From Holotrichia oblita (Eukaryota; Arthropoda; Insecta; Coleoptera; Scarabaeidae): DNA of 64,000 bases. A model generated the notes under the pieces. It was not told the origin of the DNA, ran no database searches, and saw nothing but the letters and a program-made list of their open reading frames with translations. Location of the stretch: assembly GCA_023690525.1 (NCBI GenBank), contig CM043018.1, positions 129,569,955-129,633,954 on the forward strand. The letters are read 5' to 3'. Shown in pieces: positions 45,256-58,122 of this stretch. Each line of letters starts with the position of its first letter. The first letter of the stretch is position 1. Position numbers and translations under genes: made by a program.

Positions 45256-46740
45256 TAATAATAATGATATTTATTTATTAACCTAGCAGATTACAATCCA
45301 TTTATAAGGTTATTTCCATTTTAAGGAAAGTACGAACGGAACGTGCATATTTAGTATATAATAATAGCTAAAATTAATAATAATAAATCAAAATAAGCAT
45401 TCCTTAGCCATTATACAAAAATCCCTATAATTATTATTATAAATATTAAGGGCATAATTATAAAGATTGTACGTCCTACTTAAATTAAAAAGTAGCGAAT
45501 TCATCAAATAATTTGTATGGGGTACATTATAAACAAAAGTAAGTGAGCTGATTATTTTCGTGAGTTAAAACTTGGGGGATATCATGTAAAAATTAATTTT
45601 TCTAGAAACTCAGGATTATCGGTTATGCAGTGAACTATTAATAATAAATGGCACAAAGAAATTAGCTTTCGATTATTTTCAAGTGAGCTAAAGTTAAATT
45701 CTAGCAGGTTGGAGTAATGTCATGTATGAAATATTATAATCCGGATATCTTCTGTATTTAACATAGTACAAATATTTTAAATAAAATTTTCCGGTGTTTA
45801 ATTGACTCAATTAGTGTAATATGCTTCTGGTAGAAAGGTGCCCAGACAATACAACAATATTCCAGCTTACTACGATTTAACATTATGTATAACTTCACCA
45901 AGGTGTCGATGCTAGCGATTTAAAATCCTTACAAGAACGTATGATTACAAAAAAACCTAGCAGGTTGTGAGCGTCCATGCAAATTACCCTGCAATGTGTT
46001 CAGATATAAATAATATAACAAAGCGAAGCCTTCCATCAACTAACCATGCAATTGCATTGCAATGCTGGTGCCATCGACATTTATACTGATAAAGTAATAC
46101 ATCGGATTTGCGAGTATATGTCATTACTTTACATTTCTCAGTATTGAGCGAAAAACCATTATCTGTGCACCAATTATTAAGTGTATCCAAGTCATGTTGC
46201 AAAGCCATGCAATCCTCGAAACCGCTGATGGCAGTAAAAATCTTAAGTTCATCAGCGTAGAGCAAGCATCCGGCATTAACTAGATCGCATATGTCGTTAA
46301 GAAACATAATGAATAAGCGTGGTCCAAGATTCGAGCCCTGGGGCACTCCACTGAGAGCCATGTATATATTGGATGAAATACCTTTGTATTCAACATACAA
46401 CTGACGATTCGCTAGATAATCTTGCAATAATATAATAAGATCAGGATGCAAACCAAAATTTGTCAATTTAGAAACGATAACGTTATGTTGCACATGATCA
46501 AACGCATTCCTAATATCCATATAGATTACGTCAATTTGTTTTCTACTATCCATGTTCTCAGGAATATATTGGGTAAAATTACACAAATTGGTAACCGTAG
46601 AACGTCCCTTTACGAAACCATGTTGACTACGATGTATGAGCAGATGTATATGCCAAGAAATTAAATTGCATAAAATCATCTCAAAGATTTTGAAAAAATT
46701 ACTCAATAGTGCTATAGGCCGATAGTTGTTGACCATATAC
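45248..46740 (-). pseudogene. 5'-truncated LINE (Jockey/CR1-type) reverse transcriptase
   Basis: The minus-strand frame 46736-45984 reads NYRPIALLSNFFKIFEMIL, QHGFVKGRSTVTNL, DVIYMDIRNAFDHVQH, GVPQGSNLGPRLF and LLYADELKIF; the catalytic YADD is changed to YADE. After a frameshift near 46080 the relic continues with LNRSKLEYCCIVWAPFY and ends in an (ATT)n-type tail on the minus strand (plus-strand 45248-45270). The 5' end is cut at about 46740 inside the RT. It is inactive through truncation, the active-site change and frameshifts. Confidence 0.9.
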
Positions 46741-49090
46741 CATATACATATAAATAGTAGTTTACATACAGTTGACCATACTATTACTGCTTTGCATTCG
46801 GATACCGCAGTAAAGCATACTTTTATCGGGTTTTATGGCAGTTTGAGTCGGTACTAAATCAACCGAGTGTACATAGAATATGTAGTTAAGAATTTGCTTG
46901 TCTTACTACAAAGAACAAGAGTCGAATTATGTATAGTGCAGGCATATTAATGCCACATACATAACCGGAGATATTTTGAGCGTTATCGAGTTTTCGATTG
47001 ACAGCTAACTGTGTGAATGAAAGAAATCTTGAATTGCAAGTTAGTATGCAGTCGTGTCGTATATAAATATGCCACGGTCAATGAGCTCGCTTAACCGCTC
47101 AGTGTGATTTTTTTATCATTTAAATTAAATGGAAAATTATATGTGTACGCTGCTGGAATGTGTACCGAATGTGCCATGTCTAATTATGTAATAACAAGTT
47201 AGAATTTCGCGTTCTGTCTTTTGAAATTCCTATGAGTACCCCAGTTTAAAGAATCTGGCTCTGAGATTGCTATATACAGAGATAAACTAAAGATCTATTT
47301 TTTCACTCATATTTATTCTATATTTCTAAAAAGACTAGAATTTTCTTACAACAAAGTGTAATAGGTAATTGCATAGGTAATTTCAAGCAATGTTTTTTTC
47401 TCTGTTGGGGTCAAATCCGTTTAAATCTCATGACGAGACATCACATAAGCGAAAAACTTGCTGACTTTGAGGGCATTATCTCCATGAAAAATACAGGATC
47501 TACTTAAATTCCAATGTACTAACATCACTACAATCTTCGTCATTTAAAAAATGTGGAATATCAACGAAACAAAGACTGATGTTTTGCAACTCTTTAATTT
47601 GAATCAGTGGAAATAATTTTAGAATGCCCTAACTAAAAACAAAATTTGCAGTTCTATTCCAAATATTATCTCTGGTCTCTCTATTCTTTACAAACCGATC
47701 ACTCATAAACTTTGCATGATGTTACAGTAACATTTTTGTCATTCCTTATTATTAAAGAGCCTTTCAGTTCATCGTATTATCTGTCCTTAATACCAAAAGG
47801 TAAGTTTCTTTTTTGTAAGACCGGCTTTCGACTACAAATGTTTGTCGTTGTATAAGATTAGACCTCACATCCAGATGTCTTTTTTCTCACAAACAAACGT
47901 ATACAAAAAGTAAATTTCATTGTTGGTGAGAGATGCCTCATTTAGTGCTTCACGAAATAATGTGGTAGTGTTTGTTTCCCTTTTTGCTGAAACTTTTGCC
48001 AACATTCATGTCATAAATAAGAAAACAAATCTCAAATTTTAATATCAGGGCTCCATGGCGAGAGTATTTCTATTTATTCGAACTGAATTCACGAATGAAA
48101 GAGTTCCATTCAAAAGTAAATTGCATGTAATGGGGTTGTGTGCGTGTGCCTAGTATATTACTAAGCGAAAAAAAGTAAAACCCGAAACAGAACGCTACAC
48201 CGGAAACCTAATGATACATAAAGGATGCAGAAAAATTCACGCGCCAAATAAGAGTTAGAAAATTGCTTTGTTCCCGTTGCTGGCGAAAGCCTCCTTGAAA
48301 GTTTTCGCGAGAAATGAAAGAGCGTATCCGGCAGAGACCTGTGAAACATATTTTACTGCTTTCACCTACATTACGACGAAAAGAAGGTTAATACAGTACA
48401 TGGCGTCTTATGTGATCTCGGCGTAATATATAAATATGGTTAAGAAGATGAACTGACGCGAAGTATACAAAACTTAACCGGATGGTAAATAAGAGGAAGT
48501 TTATGGAATTAGTCTGGAATACAAAAGAGAATGTGACAGGATAACGCTATTAATATAGAGCACGGGAACGATGATTTGCGATAATATTTGCTGCATTACG
48601 CCAGCAGTGTTCTAGCTTATTTCCAATTAGGGTTAGAAAAAAAAATCAATGTCAAACATTAGTGCAAGCTAGTGTATTAACGGCGCTTGTAATGGATGAA
48701 AGCAACGTCAGCTATTTGACTCTTAAATTATGTTAATATTAGAACAATAAATGTTAGAATTAGTTATATGTCGACAATTATTACTATTATTAGGTGATAA
48801 TTGCAGTGAATGCAAAACAAGAAGAAAAATATCTGTATCATATTTCTTTAGTTTTAGTTATATAGCTAAAAACTTTACGAAGTAAAGCGTAAATCTCCGT
48901 TTTCAGATGAACTTAACTCTAGAAAAGCGTTACGTTAAGTAAAACCGGAGAATGCTTTTTGTCTTCTTATATGGAGTGCCAAATGCTTCTATATACGCTC
49001 CATGTCAAGTCCGTGTGAGAATATATAACTAATTTTATTATCAGGTATAAAATAATTTCTCATTTGACTCCATAATAGGAAAAATATGTT
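46741..49090. other. AT-rich sequence, nothing recognised
   Basis: Only a short string (atggcagtttgagtcgg, about 46836) recurs at about 1274. No coding or structured repeat was supported. Confidence 0.4.
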
Positions 49091-49489
49091 GTGATAAGGA
49101 CCACCATAGTTAACTTCCTTTCTACCAAATCTTATTTTGACATTTACGTTTTTGATTTGACTAACGACACTGTGTCTGACACAGTAGTGTTTAATACTAG
49201 TATCAAAACATTGCTTTGTTTAGTACCAAACTTATCAAACGTATTAGCTCCTTATTTTACTGCTCCTTTGTTTTACCTTCCGGCTGCATTTACATCAGTT
49301 TTACCAAAATTCCTTACTGGATCTTTTGGGGTAAAAGTTAGACTCGAGGAGCACTATTTCACTTATGAAACACCAAACAGAAGCTATCATTTTAGAGTTC
49401 ATAATAATACTAAATTTAAACATAACAATAATTTAACGCTTAATCGTTGTACACGTTTGATTCGATGTCTCTGCTTCCGGACAAACTAA
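49091..49489 (+). CDS. hypothetical ORF, 132 codons, unrecognised
   Basis: A single open frame with a non-ATG start. A hydrophobic middle (LAPYFTAPLFYLPAAFTSVL) is followed by a hydrophilic, Asn/Arg-rich end. I recognise no domain. There is no clear promoter, splice signal or poly-A signal, and neighbouring DNA is empty. In AT-rich DNA with few stops on one strand, a frame of this length can arise by chance, so treat it as a weak candidate for an exon or a decayed element ORF. Confidence 0.2.
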   Translation: MIRTTIVNFLSTKSYFDIYVFDLTNDTVSDTVVFNTSIKTLLCLVPNLSNVLAPYFTAPLFYLPAAFTSVLPKFLTGSFGVKVRLEEHYFTYETPNRSYHFRVHNNTKFKHNNNLTLNRCTRLIRCLCFRTN

Positions 49490-50938
49490 TAATGAGTTAT
49501 ATGGAATCGAGCCATTGTCATAATTCACCGGTAGCGACTTGCTTTTATAAATTTCTAAACTTTTAAGGACATTTGAGAATTTATAATTACTACTAGATCT
49601 AGCCAATATATATTTATTTCATTGATACCCTGATATATTTCAAATACATGCCGTGCAACGTTAGACTTTTCAATACTATACTCCCGTTATTGCCGATATT
49701 TTATTATCGGTATTATATCCTTTGGAGTCACGGGGACGTGAGTGCTGTATGCCAGTGTTCTAAATGAAGAATATAATACTGTTAGTGATGCAGCGTATAC
49801 TAGCGTATCCGTCTTTACAGATGCTACTTGTAAATCTGTCGATACTATATCCTAAATTAAGGAATAGAAATCAAACAAACAGTTAATAGTGCAGAAACAA
49901 GTACAAATATCCAGCGCATAATTTCTAATATAAAGATTTTTTTGCTTTTATTTACAGAGCATTAGAGGCGTACATATTCTCCTGTTAATACTCTAAGTCG
50001 TACAGTTAAGATGTACTCTCTATACATAAAATATCTTATGCGTTTGTGTACGTAATTCCTTTTCTACACTGCAAACATACTACGTGTGCAACTACTGTAC
50101 ACTAGGAATCTTCAATGTACAACATATGCTTTTAGTAGTTCCTGAATAATTAAACTGGCTCATTTAAACGCAGTGGGATATTACAAGTACTTAGCGTAAA
50201 TCTTAAGTCAGATGTAGACAATAGATACGCTTTTACTTTGATTATGCTTAAAACAATTTCCAATGTTTCATGTGGATAAATTTATACCAAGGACTATACT
50301 TGTTCTTTTTTGAATACGAATTACAAGATATACGGCAATAACAATATTCTTTTCAATTGCACATATCACATTTTTTCTCATGCTTATTATGTTGTAGGTG
50401 TTTTTGTGCGGACATTTTCGTATATTGATTGAGATTATTACACTCCTTTATGCGAGTGCTGTATTACTAGGCAAGTGTATACGATGGTGCGCTGTTTATA
50501 TTCCGTGCATGAAAAGGGTTAATATCGCCGTTGGAATTTAATTTAAACTTGCTTTCAGTATCATCGATAACAATATTACATTTTCGGAATGCATCGCTTG
50601 CATTATCTGAATTGCGAAAATTTATTGCTCTACTTTGGTGTTATTACGTAAACATACATACATGGTGAGTATAATCTCTACGCCAGTCTCGAACGCAAGT
50701 TAACAACACATTGAACATTGTGTCACGGACATAATATTTCGCTTGCATTGAGGAGTTTTGTGACAGCAACTGATGAGACAATTATCCAATGTTTAAGACA
50801 TTAGTGTCTATATATCGTATTCATCCCTAATGACTGGGAACATGTGAAAACGTGTGAAATATCTGTATCTATTTAGTTATATGTAGAATAGCCTTGATTT
50901 ATGACGGCACATAGCCAGAGTAGGAATGGAAATATTTG
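49490..50938. other. AT-rich sequence, nothing recognised
   Basis: No frame, inverted repeat or tandem repeat worth naming was seen. Confidence 0.4.
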
Positions 50939-51300
50939 TCAATTTAGTAACATTATTTTAAATGCAAATTTAGCTTGTTTGAACACTACTCCTAAAAGTT
51001 GACACTTCAACACGACTAGCTCCAATTTGATTTTTGTTTTCTTCTTCATTGAATTGTTTAACAGTGTCGAATGAGGAGTTTTTTTTATTTTATAGAAAAT
51101 CCTCAATGTATCTTCAGTAAGATTGAAACTTTTCCAGCCCCCAGGTCTCTTAATTGTAGATAAATTTGCTCCAGAATCCGCTAACAAGGTGGTGGATGAT
51201 CGTCGGAAGCAATGGCCAGTGTATAATTCGCGATTGGAGAACTCGTTTAATAGTCTGCTGTGGAGTACAGTACGTAATTTTCTTTCTTTTGCAAAACTAC
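50939..51300 (-). pseudogene. tyrosine-recombinase relic (Crypton/DIRS-like)
   Basis: The minus-strand frame is open from about 51300 and reads GHCFRRSSTTLLADSGANLS (plus-strand about 51160-51217) followed by TIKRPGGWKSF. H-x-x-R followed by a TLLADSGA-LxxLKRxGGWKS block is the box II region of eukaryotic tyrosine recombinases, as in Cryptons and related elements. Where relatives place the nucleophilic Tyr (about AEGY) this copy has TEDTLRIF, so the Tyr is lost. The downstream part is Lys-rich and unrecognised, and the upstream catalytic half is absent. No flanking repeats were found. Confidence 0.7.
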
Positions 51301-51419
51301 AAGAGATAAGTAAATATAGTCAACCAAGACCAGAATTGAGGTACAGCTTGACCACGGTGAATTGGATATGCGCGAAAAATGAAAATAAGTAGAACGAAAA
51401 GTGTTTAAGCAAACGGCCG

Positions 51420-52238
51420 AGTATATTGTCTCCCCAGGTCGGTCAAATATCTATCAATAAATTGGCTGTTGGATATAACTGCAAAAAAATCTTGCACTAT
51501 GCGAAATAGATCTTGCAGCGTTATAGCTATTCAGTTGTTGCACATTTGCTAGGAGGTATATGCTCTCCCCATTTATGTTTGAATGCACAATGCGACGCTA
51601 TTTATTCAACTTCTATTAAGATTTTATAATCTCGCAAAAGTTATAACTACACTTTAAGTATGAAACACTTTACTTAACCAGTTATGTCTATTACACGAAG
51701 TGGTCTTTAAGGCAATAGTGAACTGATCAGTAATTTTGGAGTTGTTGAAGTGATAACAATTTATATCTAAACTGCACAAGACTTACTACTTCTACTGTCA
51801 TTCGCGAAAGGAGATTTCTTTCGGCCTAACTAAAATTTGCGTGAAGCAAAAATCTTTAGAAAAGACTGACATCGTCTAATTATATTAACAACTCTACTGC
51901 GATCATTCAAAATATTAGATGGTGGAGTGAGTAGTGAGAGAATATAGATTTCTGGTTCGTGAAAGCGTGACTCGCCTGAAATGATAGAGAACATAATTCA
52001 ATTAACGCGGAAATGGAACAGCATAAAACGTATCAGTAATTGGGGTAGTTACTTGGTAATGTAATTTCCCTATCCCCTTATTTACTTTTAATTTAATTAT
52101 ATATTTTTGTTCATAAATACTAATATCATATTAATGTAATAAAATAGTGAAAGGTATTACTGCCAACAGTATAGATAACTGATATTGCAACGCAGCTATC
52201 TGAAAGCAAATTTCGTCGTAACTATGTCTTCAAATACC
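51420..52238. other. nothing recognised
   Basis: AT-rich DNA up to the TIR element at 52241. Confidence 0.4.
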
Positions 52239-52240
52239 TA

Positions 52241-53318
52241 CTGTTGGAAAAAGTGAAGAGTACACCCTGTATACTCTAAACGTGTGATTCTAACGCAACG
52301 AAATTTGGCATGGAAGTAGTATTAAAGTAGAATAACATACCTCCGCTTTTATCTGCACAACCAACGCAACGTGCGGTCGGGAGTTGTGCTGCATGCATAG
52401 CAGACGTGGGCGCCGCCGAATGTAGGGGGAAGCACAACGAGCGAGCCATCATCGCCTGTTCTAGGCGATGATCGGCGAGCCATCATCGCCTACTGTACAT
52501 GCAGCGGTGGTATACGTCCACTATGTGTAATCGCATCCCCTACCGACCCCTTGGTGGCGGATACGGCAGGGTTAGATGCACTGCTCGAGTTGACGCTCAC
52601 CATGTTGCAAAATAAAATGTGCTTCCACTCGGCAACCCACCGATGTCATGCTCCGACCCACTCGCGTCGTGTACGGTGGCGCTCGCGATCACAGTCCATT
52701 CTCTAGCAAACTTTCGCGTACAGTTCCCGCAGTGAGTACGCTTTCCTTTCTGCTGGACAAACAGCTCCAAGTTGAGTCCAATCCGCGACTGAAGACGCGT
52801 ACGTTGTTGCTTATTCCATTCTCGTCATGCTCGTTGCACTGCCGATAACGACTGCCCGAGACGGCGCGCAATTTCTCGGAAGGATACATCTGCATGTACA
52901 TGGCCACAGCATAATCCCGTTACGGAACAACAATTTCTCGCCTCCATTTGGATTTATATAGTAGATATTATTATTAGTAGATAATGACCTTCCATAAAAG
53001 CTGGCCCTGTACATACCCACAACAATTTCTCGCTCCATTTGGCTCAGGTAACACGAATGACCTTCCATTACCCGCAAAGTACTACGACATAGTACTTCTT
53101 TGCACTACAGTAAGAACGGCAGGTTTCACCCACTCGCTTTGGGTTTCATGTCCTGTTGCACCTGTTGAAGCCGCTCAGTAACAAGTGCTGCTATGAAAAA
53201 TTTGAAACTTGTTGCATCAACACGTCTAGGGGAAACTTTTACATACAGCTAAAACTATGCATGTATCTATACGAGTTGAGATTATACAGAGTGTATTCGT
53301 TATTTTTTTCCAACAGTG
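52241..53318. mobile_element. decayed TIR DNA transposon with a GC-rich core
   Basis: The left end CTGTTGGAAAAAGTGAAGAG and the inverted right end (CACTGTTGGAAAAAAATAAC) share about 45 imperfectly matching bases including a CCCTGTAT/CTCTGTAT block, with TA on both outer sides. The interior (about 52360-52880) is far GC-richer than the surroundings. It holds a nested repeat of gagccatcatcgcct around 52443-52492 and a direct repeat (caacaatttctcgcctccat at about 52928, again near 53031). Minus-strand frames inside are fragmentary; I could not recognise a transposase. Confidence 0.6.
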
Positions 53319-54420
53319 TATTATGGCTCTTATCTATCCACCAATTTATACTGTAAAATTTTCTAGTAACTATACAATTTGCGCTACTTTATTTAAATAA
53401 ATAAATACACATCTTGCCAAAGAACGTAATGTTAATCTCGAACCCTAATTTTAAAACTGTATTCCTGGTTATGCTTAATAAAGTAAGCATCAATTGTATT
53501 AAAGTATGTCCACCTAATGTAGTATGTCGTTAGTGTTAGATTAATTTCCAATTACATACATTCATCATTGGATAGTATTTGACTTCCGTCAACAATAGCT
53601 TGAAATATGTAATAACATTGTATAAAATATTTATTCACAATAAGCATGTAACGGTTTCATGTTGATTCCTTCAGGCATATTTATAACATTGTGGGTGGTA
53701 TTAGTAATGCATAATGTGTATAAACCAATTGTGCAATCAATTAAATTTGTTGTGTTGTATGAATGACTATCGAATGTGTGTATATGTATATGAATGTATA
53801 CCATTATCCAAACAGCGCTGTGATTATTTTGCAGCGTAGGTAGATGAACTCTGCCAACAAATGCAAATATATATCTATATTACTACCAGTAAAATTATCT
53901 AAACCTACACAACTGCGAAGAAGAAAATCGAAACAGGGACTGGACTTCGAAAAAATAATACTAATGCTAAGCAAATGGCTTTTTCATATTAATAATTTGT
54001 TGTTTGATGTCTTAACAACCTTAACAGGTATGTATACCCAATAATGTACGCGTTAAGTTATTTATGTAGAAACCAAATATTTGCGTAGGTCATCAGTTGA
54101 AAATTTAAGACATTCCAAGATGTTTTTACGCGCTTCTGAATTTTTTATGAAATGTTATAGTAAACGAATGTAGTAATCCCCAACAGTAATATATTCCACG
54201 AAAGACCGTTATATGGCTCTATATATGGCAGTTGATACTTGTTTATATGTGTAGTGATGTTTTCAGAAATTCCATTAAAGTTGATAGCTATCTATAAATT
54301 ATTGGCTGACATTTTAGGTGAATAGATGGCCCTGAATCTTTATTTAATGTACTCTGTCTCTGTGCTTTTGCTTATAATTTTACATTGCATATAATATTGA
54401 TGTTTGCCAGTTTGATTATT
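53319..54420. other. AT-rich sequence, nothing recognised
   Basis: No supported features. Confidence 0.4.
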
Positions 54421-54786
54421 ACAGTACCGTGCAATCAAATTATGACCACTCTAAAGTTTCCTAAATTTTATAATACAATTTTATGGGCGCTTTTGTATAG
54501 TACAAATTTCGCGTTTACGTAAATACATTTATAGTTACTGCATTTGTAAGTCACATTCAACAGAAACATAATATAACTGACACTATTCTTGCAATATCCT
54601 CTGTTAACAACTGGTGCCATTAAGACTAAATATCGATGAATTATGCCCTGGGGTTTTCTACCTGCTCTGAATAAGTTGTCGATGTGCATTTGTCCGAGTA
54701 ATATGTTTATCGTTCTATTTTGTTGCGGATTTTTAGTTTTTTGATTATTACTAAATTTTTTCAATCGCTTTTGATCATTTGTGTAA

Positions 54787-55963
54787 ATGGGAAAGCGTAA
54801 AGATATGTCTAGTGAAAAGAGAGCAAGAATACAACCTCCGCTAGAATTAGGGTTGTATTGTTATCGCCAAATCGCTGCGAAAGAAGAGTTTTTCCATCAA
54901 ACAGTTGGTAGAGTGGCTACATCTATCTCCGAGAACTTACCGTCCACATTGACCGGTCGGACTGGATCTCTCAGTATCCGCAAAACAAGTACACGTGAAG
55001 ATAGATTAATAATTTCTTCAAAACCCTTGAAAGTAGACAAATGTCTCAAAGCGGGTCGATAGACGCAGTGGTTAGGCGGCAGACTATCGTTGTAGCGGGA
55101 CCACAAAGGCCGGCTTTCAATTTTCTGGAGAGACGGTGACAATTTTTTAGAGATGTGAAATCCGGATCGACATACCATTTTCTGTTGAGAGCAAAGTGAT
55201 TAACAGCGCGGCATTATAAAAGGCGGTATGATGTCATCACAAAGCCATTTGAACACAATTTACACACACACAACTACTCCGCGAGAATTGTAGTGATAGC
55301 CAGACAAGCGATACAGCTTACGGCGAATGCAACTAAGCACCCACCACACACTAAAAAAGCTTAAAAAATATCTTGAGCAAAGTAATATTAAAATGCAGCA
55401 CACTTTAAGATCTCTACGAAGTTAATTTGAAGGGTATTTACTTATTCATAACAAAGTATTCAAAATATTTATTTTTTAAAGGTCGTGTTCAGCGACGAAT
55501 GTCACTGAAAACTTTCGCGGTAGGAGGAGACCATCTGAACGATTTTTAGAATCTACTGTGATTAGGACAATATGGTCCTGTATACCAGCAAGAGGCTTTG
55601 GACCACTACCAACGAGTTGTATAGCAGTATGTTGGACCATACGTGCATAGCTTACGAACAGGTTATGATTTGTACATATGAATGCAAGATGATGCCCCAT
55701 GCCACAGGCCAAAATCATTCATATTATGGAAATAGAAAATATGAGGGTATTGCCATGGCCAGGTAATTCTCCGGATTTGAATCCGATAGAAGATATCTGG
55801 AGCTGCTTAAAACATTGTGCGTCTACTCTACCAAATACTACCGATCATATTTTAAAAGTAAATGTTAAAGAAACGCTAAAAGTAATCGCTATTGACTGCA
55901 TAAGAAGTATACCTAAAAGAATTGCTGTTATTGTCAAAGTAAGGGGTGGTTTAATGAAAAATT
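54787..55963 (+). pseudogene. Tc1-family A transposase, broken
   Basis: The N-terminus MGKRKDMSSEKRARIQ, LELGLYCYRQIAAKEE and SENLPSTLTGRTGS forms the helix-turn-helix region. It is cut by the insertion at 55047. After it, LRSL-type residues, a putative intron end at about 55480, VVFSDECH (first Asp), an MQDDAPCH motif (second Asp, 55688) and GNSPDLNPIEDIWSCLKH (Glu, 55789). The distance between second Asp and Glu is about 34 codons allowing for a one-base indel, i.e. DD34E-like. Multiple frameshifts make it non-functional. Confidence 0.82.
55047..55357 (+). mobile_element. candidate tRNA-derived SINE inside Tc1-family A
   Basis: Absent from copy 1, whose coding sequence runs straight through this point (ISVKELKKILSK). 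The insert begins with a tRNA-like head: tagacgcagtggttaggcgg resembles a polymerase III A box, and ggccggctttcaatt about 40 bp later is a weak B-box candidate. It ends near cacacactaaaaa. Boundaries come from comparison with copy 1, but the SINE identity is tentative. Confidence 0.45.
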
Positions 55964-56040
55964 AATATTTATTACCGTTTTACGTTGCAATGATATCTTT
56001 ACAAATAACAAATGAATGTACAAGTGAAATGTCGAAGTCG

Positions 56041-57149
56041 TTATGCACGAAGTAATACGCGAATCTGATTGGTTTATATTTGTATGTGTAAAATAAGCAA
56101 TGAAAAACATTGCATTCAATTCTACATTATTGTTTACACCAATGAGAATAGGCTATTCTCGATTCAAAATCAATAGGATTATGATTGGCTTTTTTATCTA
56201 ATAATGATTTAGTACAATCAGAAAGGTACATTCGTCATGGTAGATATCAGGAATATTACCACATCTACTATTTTAAGCCGCTGTTCCAGCAAACACAATT
56301 AGAATTTTTAAGAAGTAGATAATACTAACAACTAAATATAAAATCACATATCATTCATCTAAAGATACCTCTCCTCCCCTCGCTCCCGCCCTTCCTCCAC
56401 CCAAAGGTAGCAGTGAACTCACCCACATAACATTGATATGTTGACGACGTGAGCCTGTTGCAGTGTTGGTTAGGACACTCCTCGTGTCGTCGTTGTTACC
56501 TGTTGCAATTTGCTATTATAAGTGTATTATTGTACAGTCTGTTGCAAAATAACGAGCTACTATGGAGAGCTTGTTTATTGTAAATGATATGCGGTAATAC
56601 ATCTTAATAATAATCTAATAAAAAATCTTGGATAGGTTCAAGGCATACTTAATTATCGCGTAAAACAGAAATTTACCGTTTTTAATTTTCTACTTATATT
56701 TTATATTCTTTTGACAATTTTGAAAAACAAAAAGCACTCTCTTAAAATAACTAAGCTAAATGTACCTACTGAAAATGCGTAACGTTTCAGAATCACTGAA
56801 CCAACTTCAAATTCATTTTTTAAATAAAAATTTGTTATCCCTTCAAACAATTTGTCTTCTTCTGATTTAAACGATATTACATATGGGGCAGTGATATGTT
56901 GCTTGGCAATAATTAGTAGAAAATATATTTTCAGGAAGCATTAAGCGATAAATTTAAGAAAATTGATTAGATTTTTTCCAATACAGAATCATTTTGTAAA
57001 ACACTTATTTGAAGTCTTCTGTCTAAGTTTTGAACGGCATGGATATATAATGTAGTGACGTCAAAATTTAGTTATTTATTTATTTTTACGGACGTAGTTG
57101 GACTACCGACCGGAGAAGTGGCCCGCTTGAATTGCTTTTCTTGCAATTG
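56041..57149. other. nothing firm recognised
   Basis: AT-rich, with a pyrimidine-rich, less AT-rich stretch at about 56368-56500 (ctcctcccctcgctcccgcc) containing a tRNA A-box-like tgcagtgttggttaggac (about 56459). No matching copy is present in the window. Confidence 0.3.
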
Positions 57150-58122
57150 TGGCCATCTTTATAGGATATACACCAGATTGCAAGGCTGTCTCTGATGTGA
57201 GTGTGCTCATAGAGGTTGATGAAGCTCCACTTTATCGTGTCGATTCATCGATTTATTTTTGTTCAACTATGTTCTTGATCATGGCATATATCAATCTCTA
57301 ACTCTCTCCAAAACTCAAGCATCCTCTGCATCACCGTGTCAACTGTGGGCTGTTCTATCGTTTGATAAGTCCATTCTCGACATGTTTGCTGACGATGACA
57401 TTCAAAGAGAGTTATGTATATACCCTTTCTTGAACCATCAAGTCTGTAGGTAATGTTCACGTGAGCACTTGCAGTGCTATTCCGATGTAGTCCGGTATGC
57501 CGAAGTAACACGTAACAGCTCCTGCCTCTAGACGGTGACCATTAAGTCCTATATTTTCAAATCTTCAGCACGTCCATCTATATCGGGGTTCCATACAGTA
57601 GGATGTTGTGTACCACGCTACACATCACCAATCTTTTACTGATTTTTGACCTTCTATGTTGGGCTAGGTCACTCAGTTTGATCTCTGCGTTTTTGGTTAC
57701 CATCACAATCCATCCGATGTATCTTGTCGTACGTAAGGGATTTCACGGAGGCAATACTCACTCCTTCCATATTAAAAGTTCTTTATTTCTGCCGCTTCTC
57801 ACTATTACGCCCTCCTTTTTTTCAAGTGAAAGGCCTGATGCGTTTTCTTTTCATCTAACCACTTGTTTCTTCCAGACACGTGGTTACGTTGTCCACGACT
57901 GCAATTTTGCAGCAATTGCCAACGTCAGATCAACTGTAAAACCCATAGCCATAGCATCTGCAGTAAGATTAATCTACAATCGTACAAGGTGATCCAGAAC
58001 CGACCCTTAACGTACTCCCACTTTCTACGAAACTCAGTCCTTTTGTTCCTGAGATAGTTTGGGATTAAATTCATCAGGTTCCTTTTACGCAGTTTCTGAA
58101 TAATTAGCCTACGATTTGCCAA
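57150..58122 (-). pseudogene. R1-clade LINE reverse-transcriptase relic
   Basis: Minus-strand pieces in R1 order: LANRRLIIQKLRKRNLMNLI with PNYLRNKRTEF and KWEYVKGRFWIT (palm region before the PQGS motif); a YADA-MAMG-like string where YADD stands in relatives (about 57950); RYIGWIVMVTKNAEIKLSDL; MCSVVHNILLYGTPI; a CYVLLRHTGLHRNSTASAHV thumb segment matching the TSAYRTxSxDA block; and CREWTYQTIEQPTVDTV. Frames change several times and stops are common. It is distinct from the R1/LOA-like tail at 43830, which lies on the other strand. Confidence 0.75.

Larger units (their letters stand above)
54422..56040 (+). mobile_element. Tc1-family A, copy 3 (most complete)
   Basis: The left end CAGTACCGTGCAATCAAATT is preceded by TA and is the inverse of the copy 2 right end. 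The transposase follows in order (54787 to about 55963), then a 3' part that matches copy 2 until about 56040, where similarity ends before the right terminal repeat. A SINE-like piece (55047-55357) interrupts the coding region. Confidence 0.8.

Noticed and set aside
51123..51392. 89-codon plus-strand frame
   Set aside because: It is antisense to the tyrosine-recombinase motif GHCFRRSS; the minus strand carries the recognisable protein.
57603..57992. 129-codon plus-strand frame
   Set aside because: It is the antisense shadow of the R1-clade LINE relic, whose motifs read on the minus strand.
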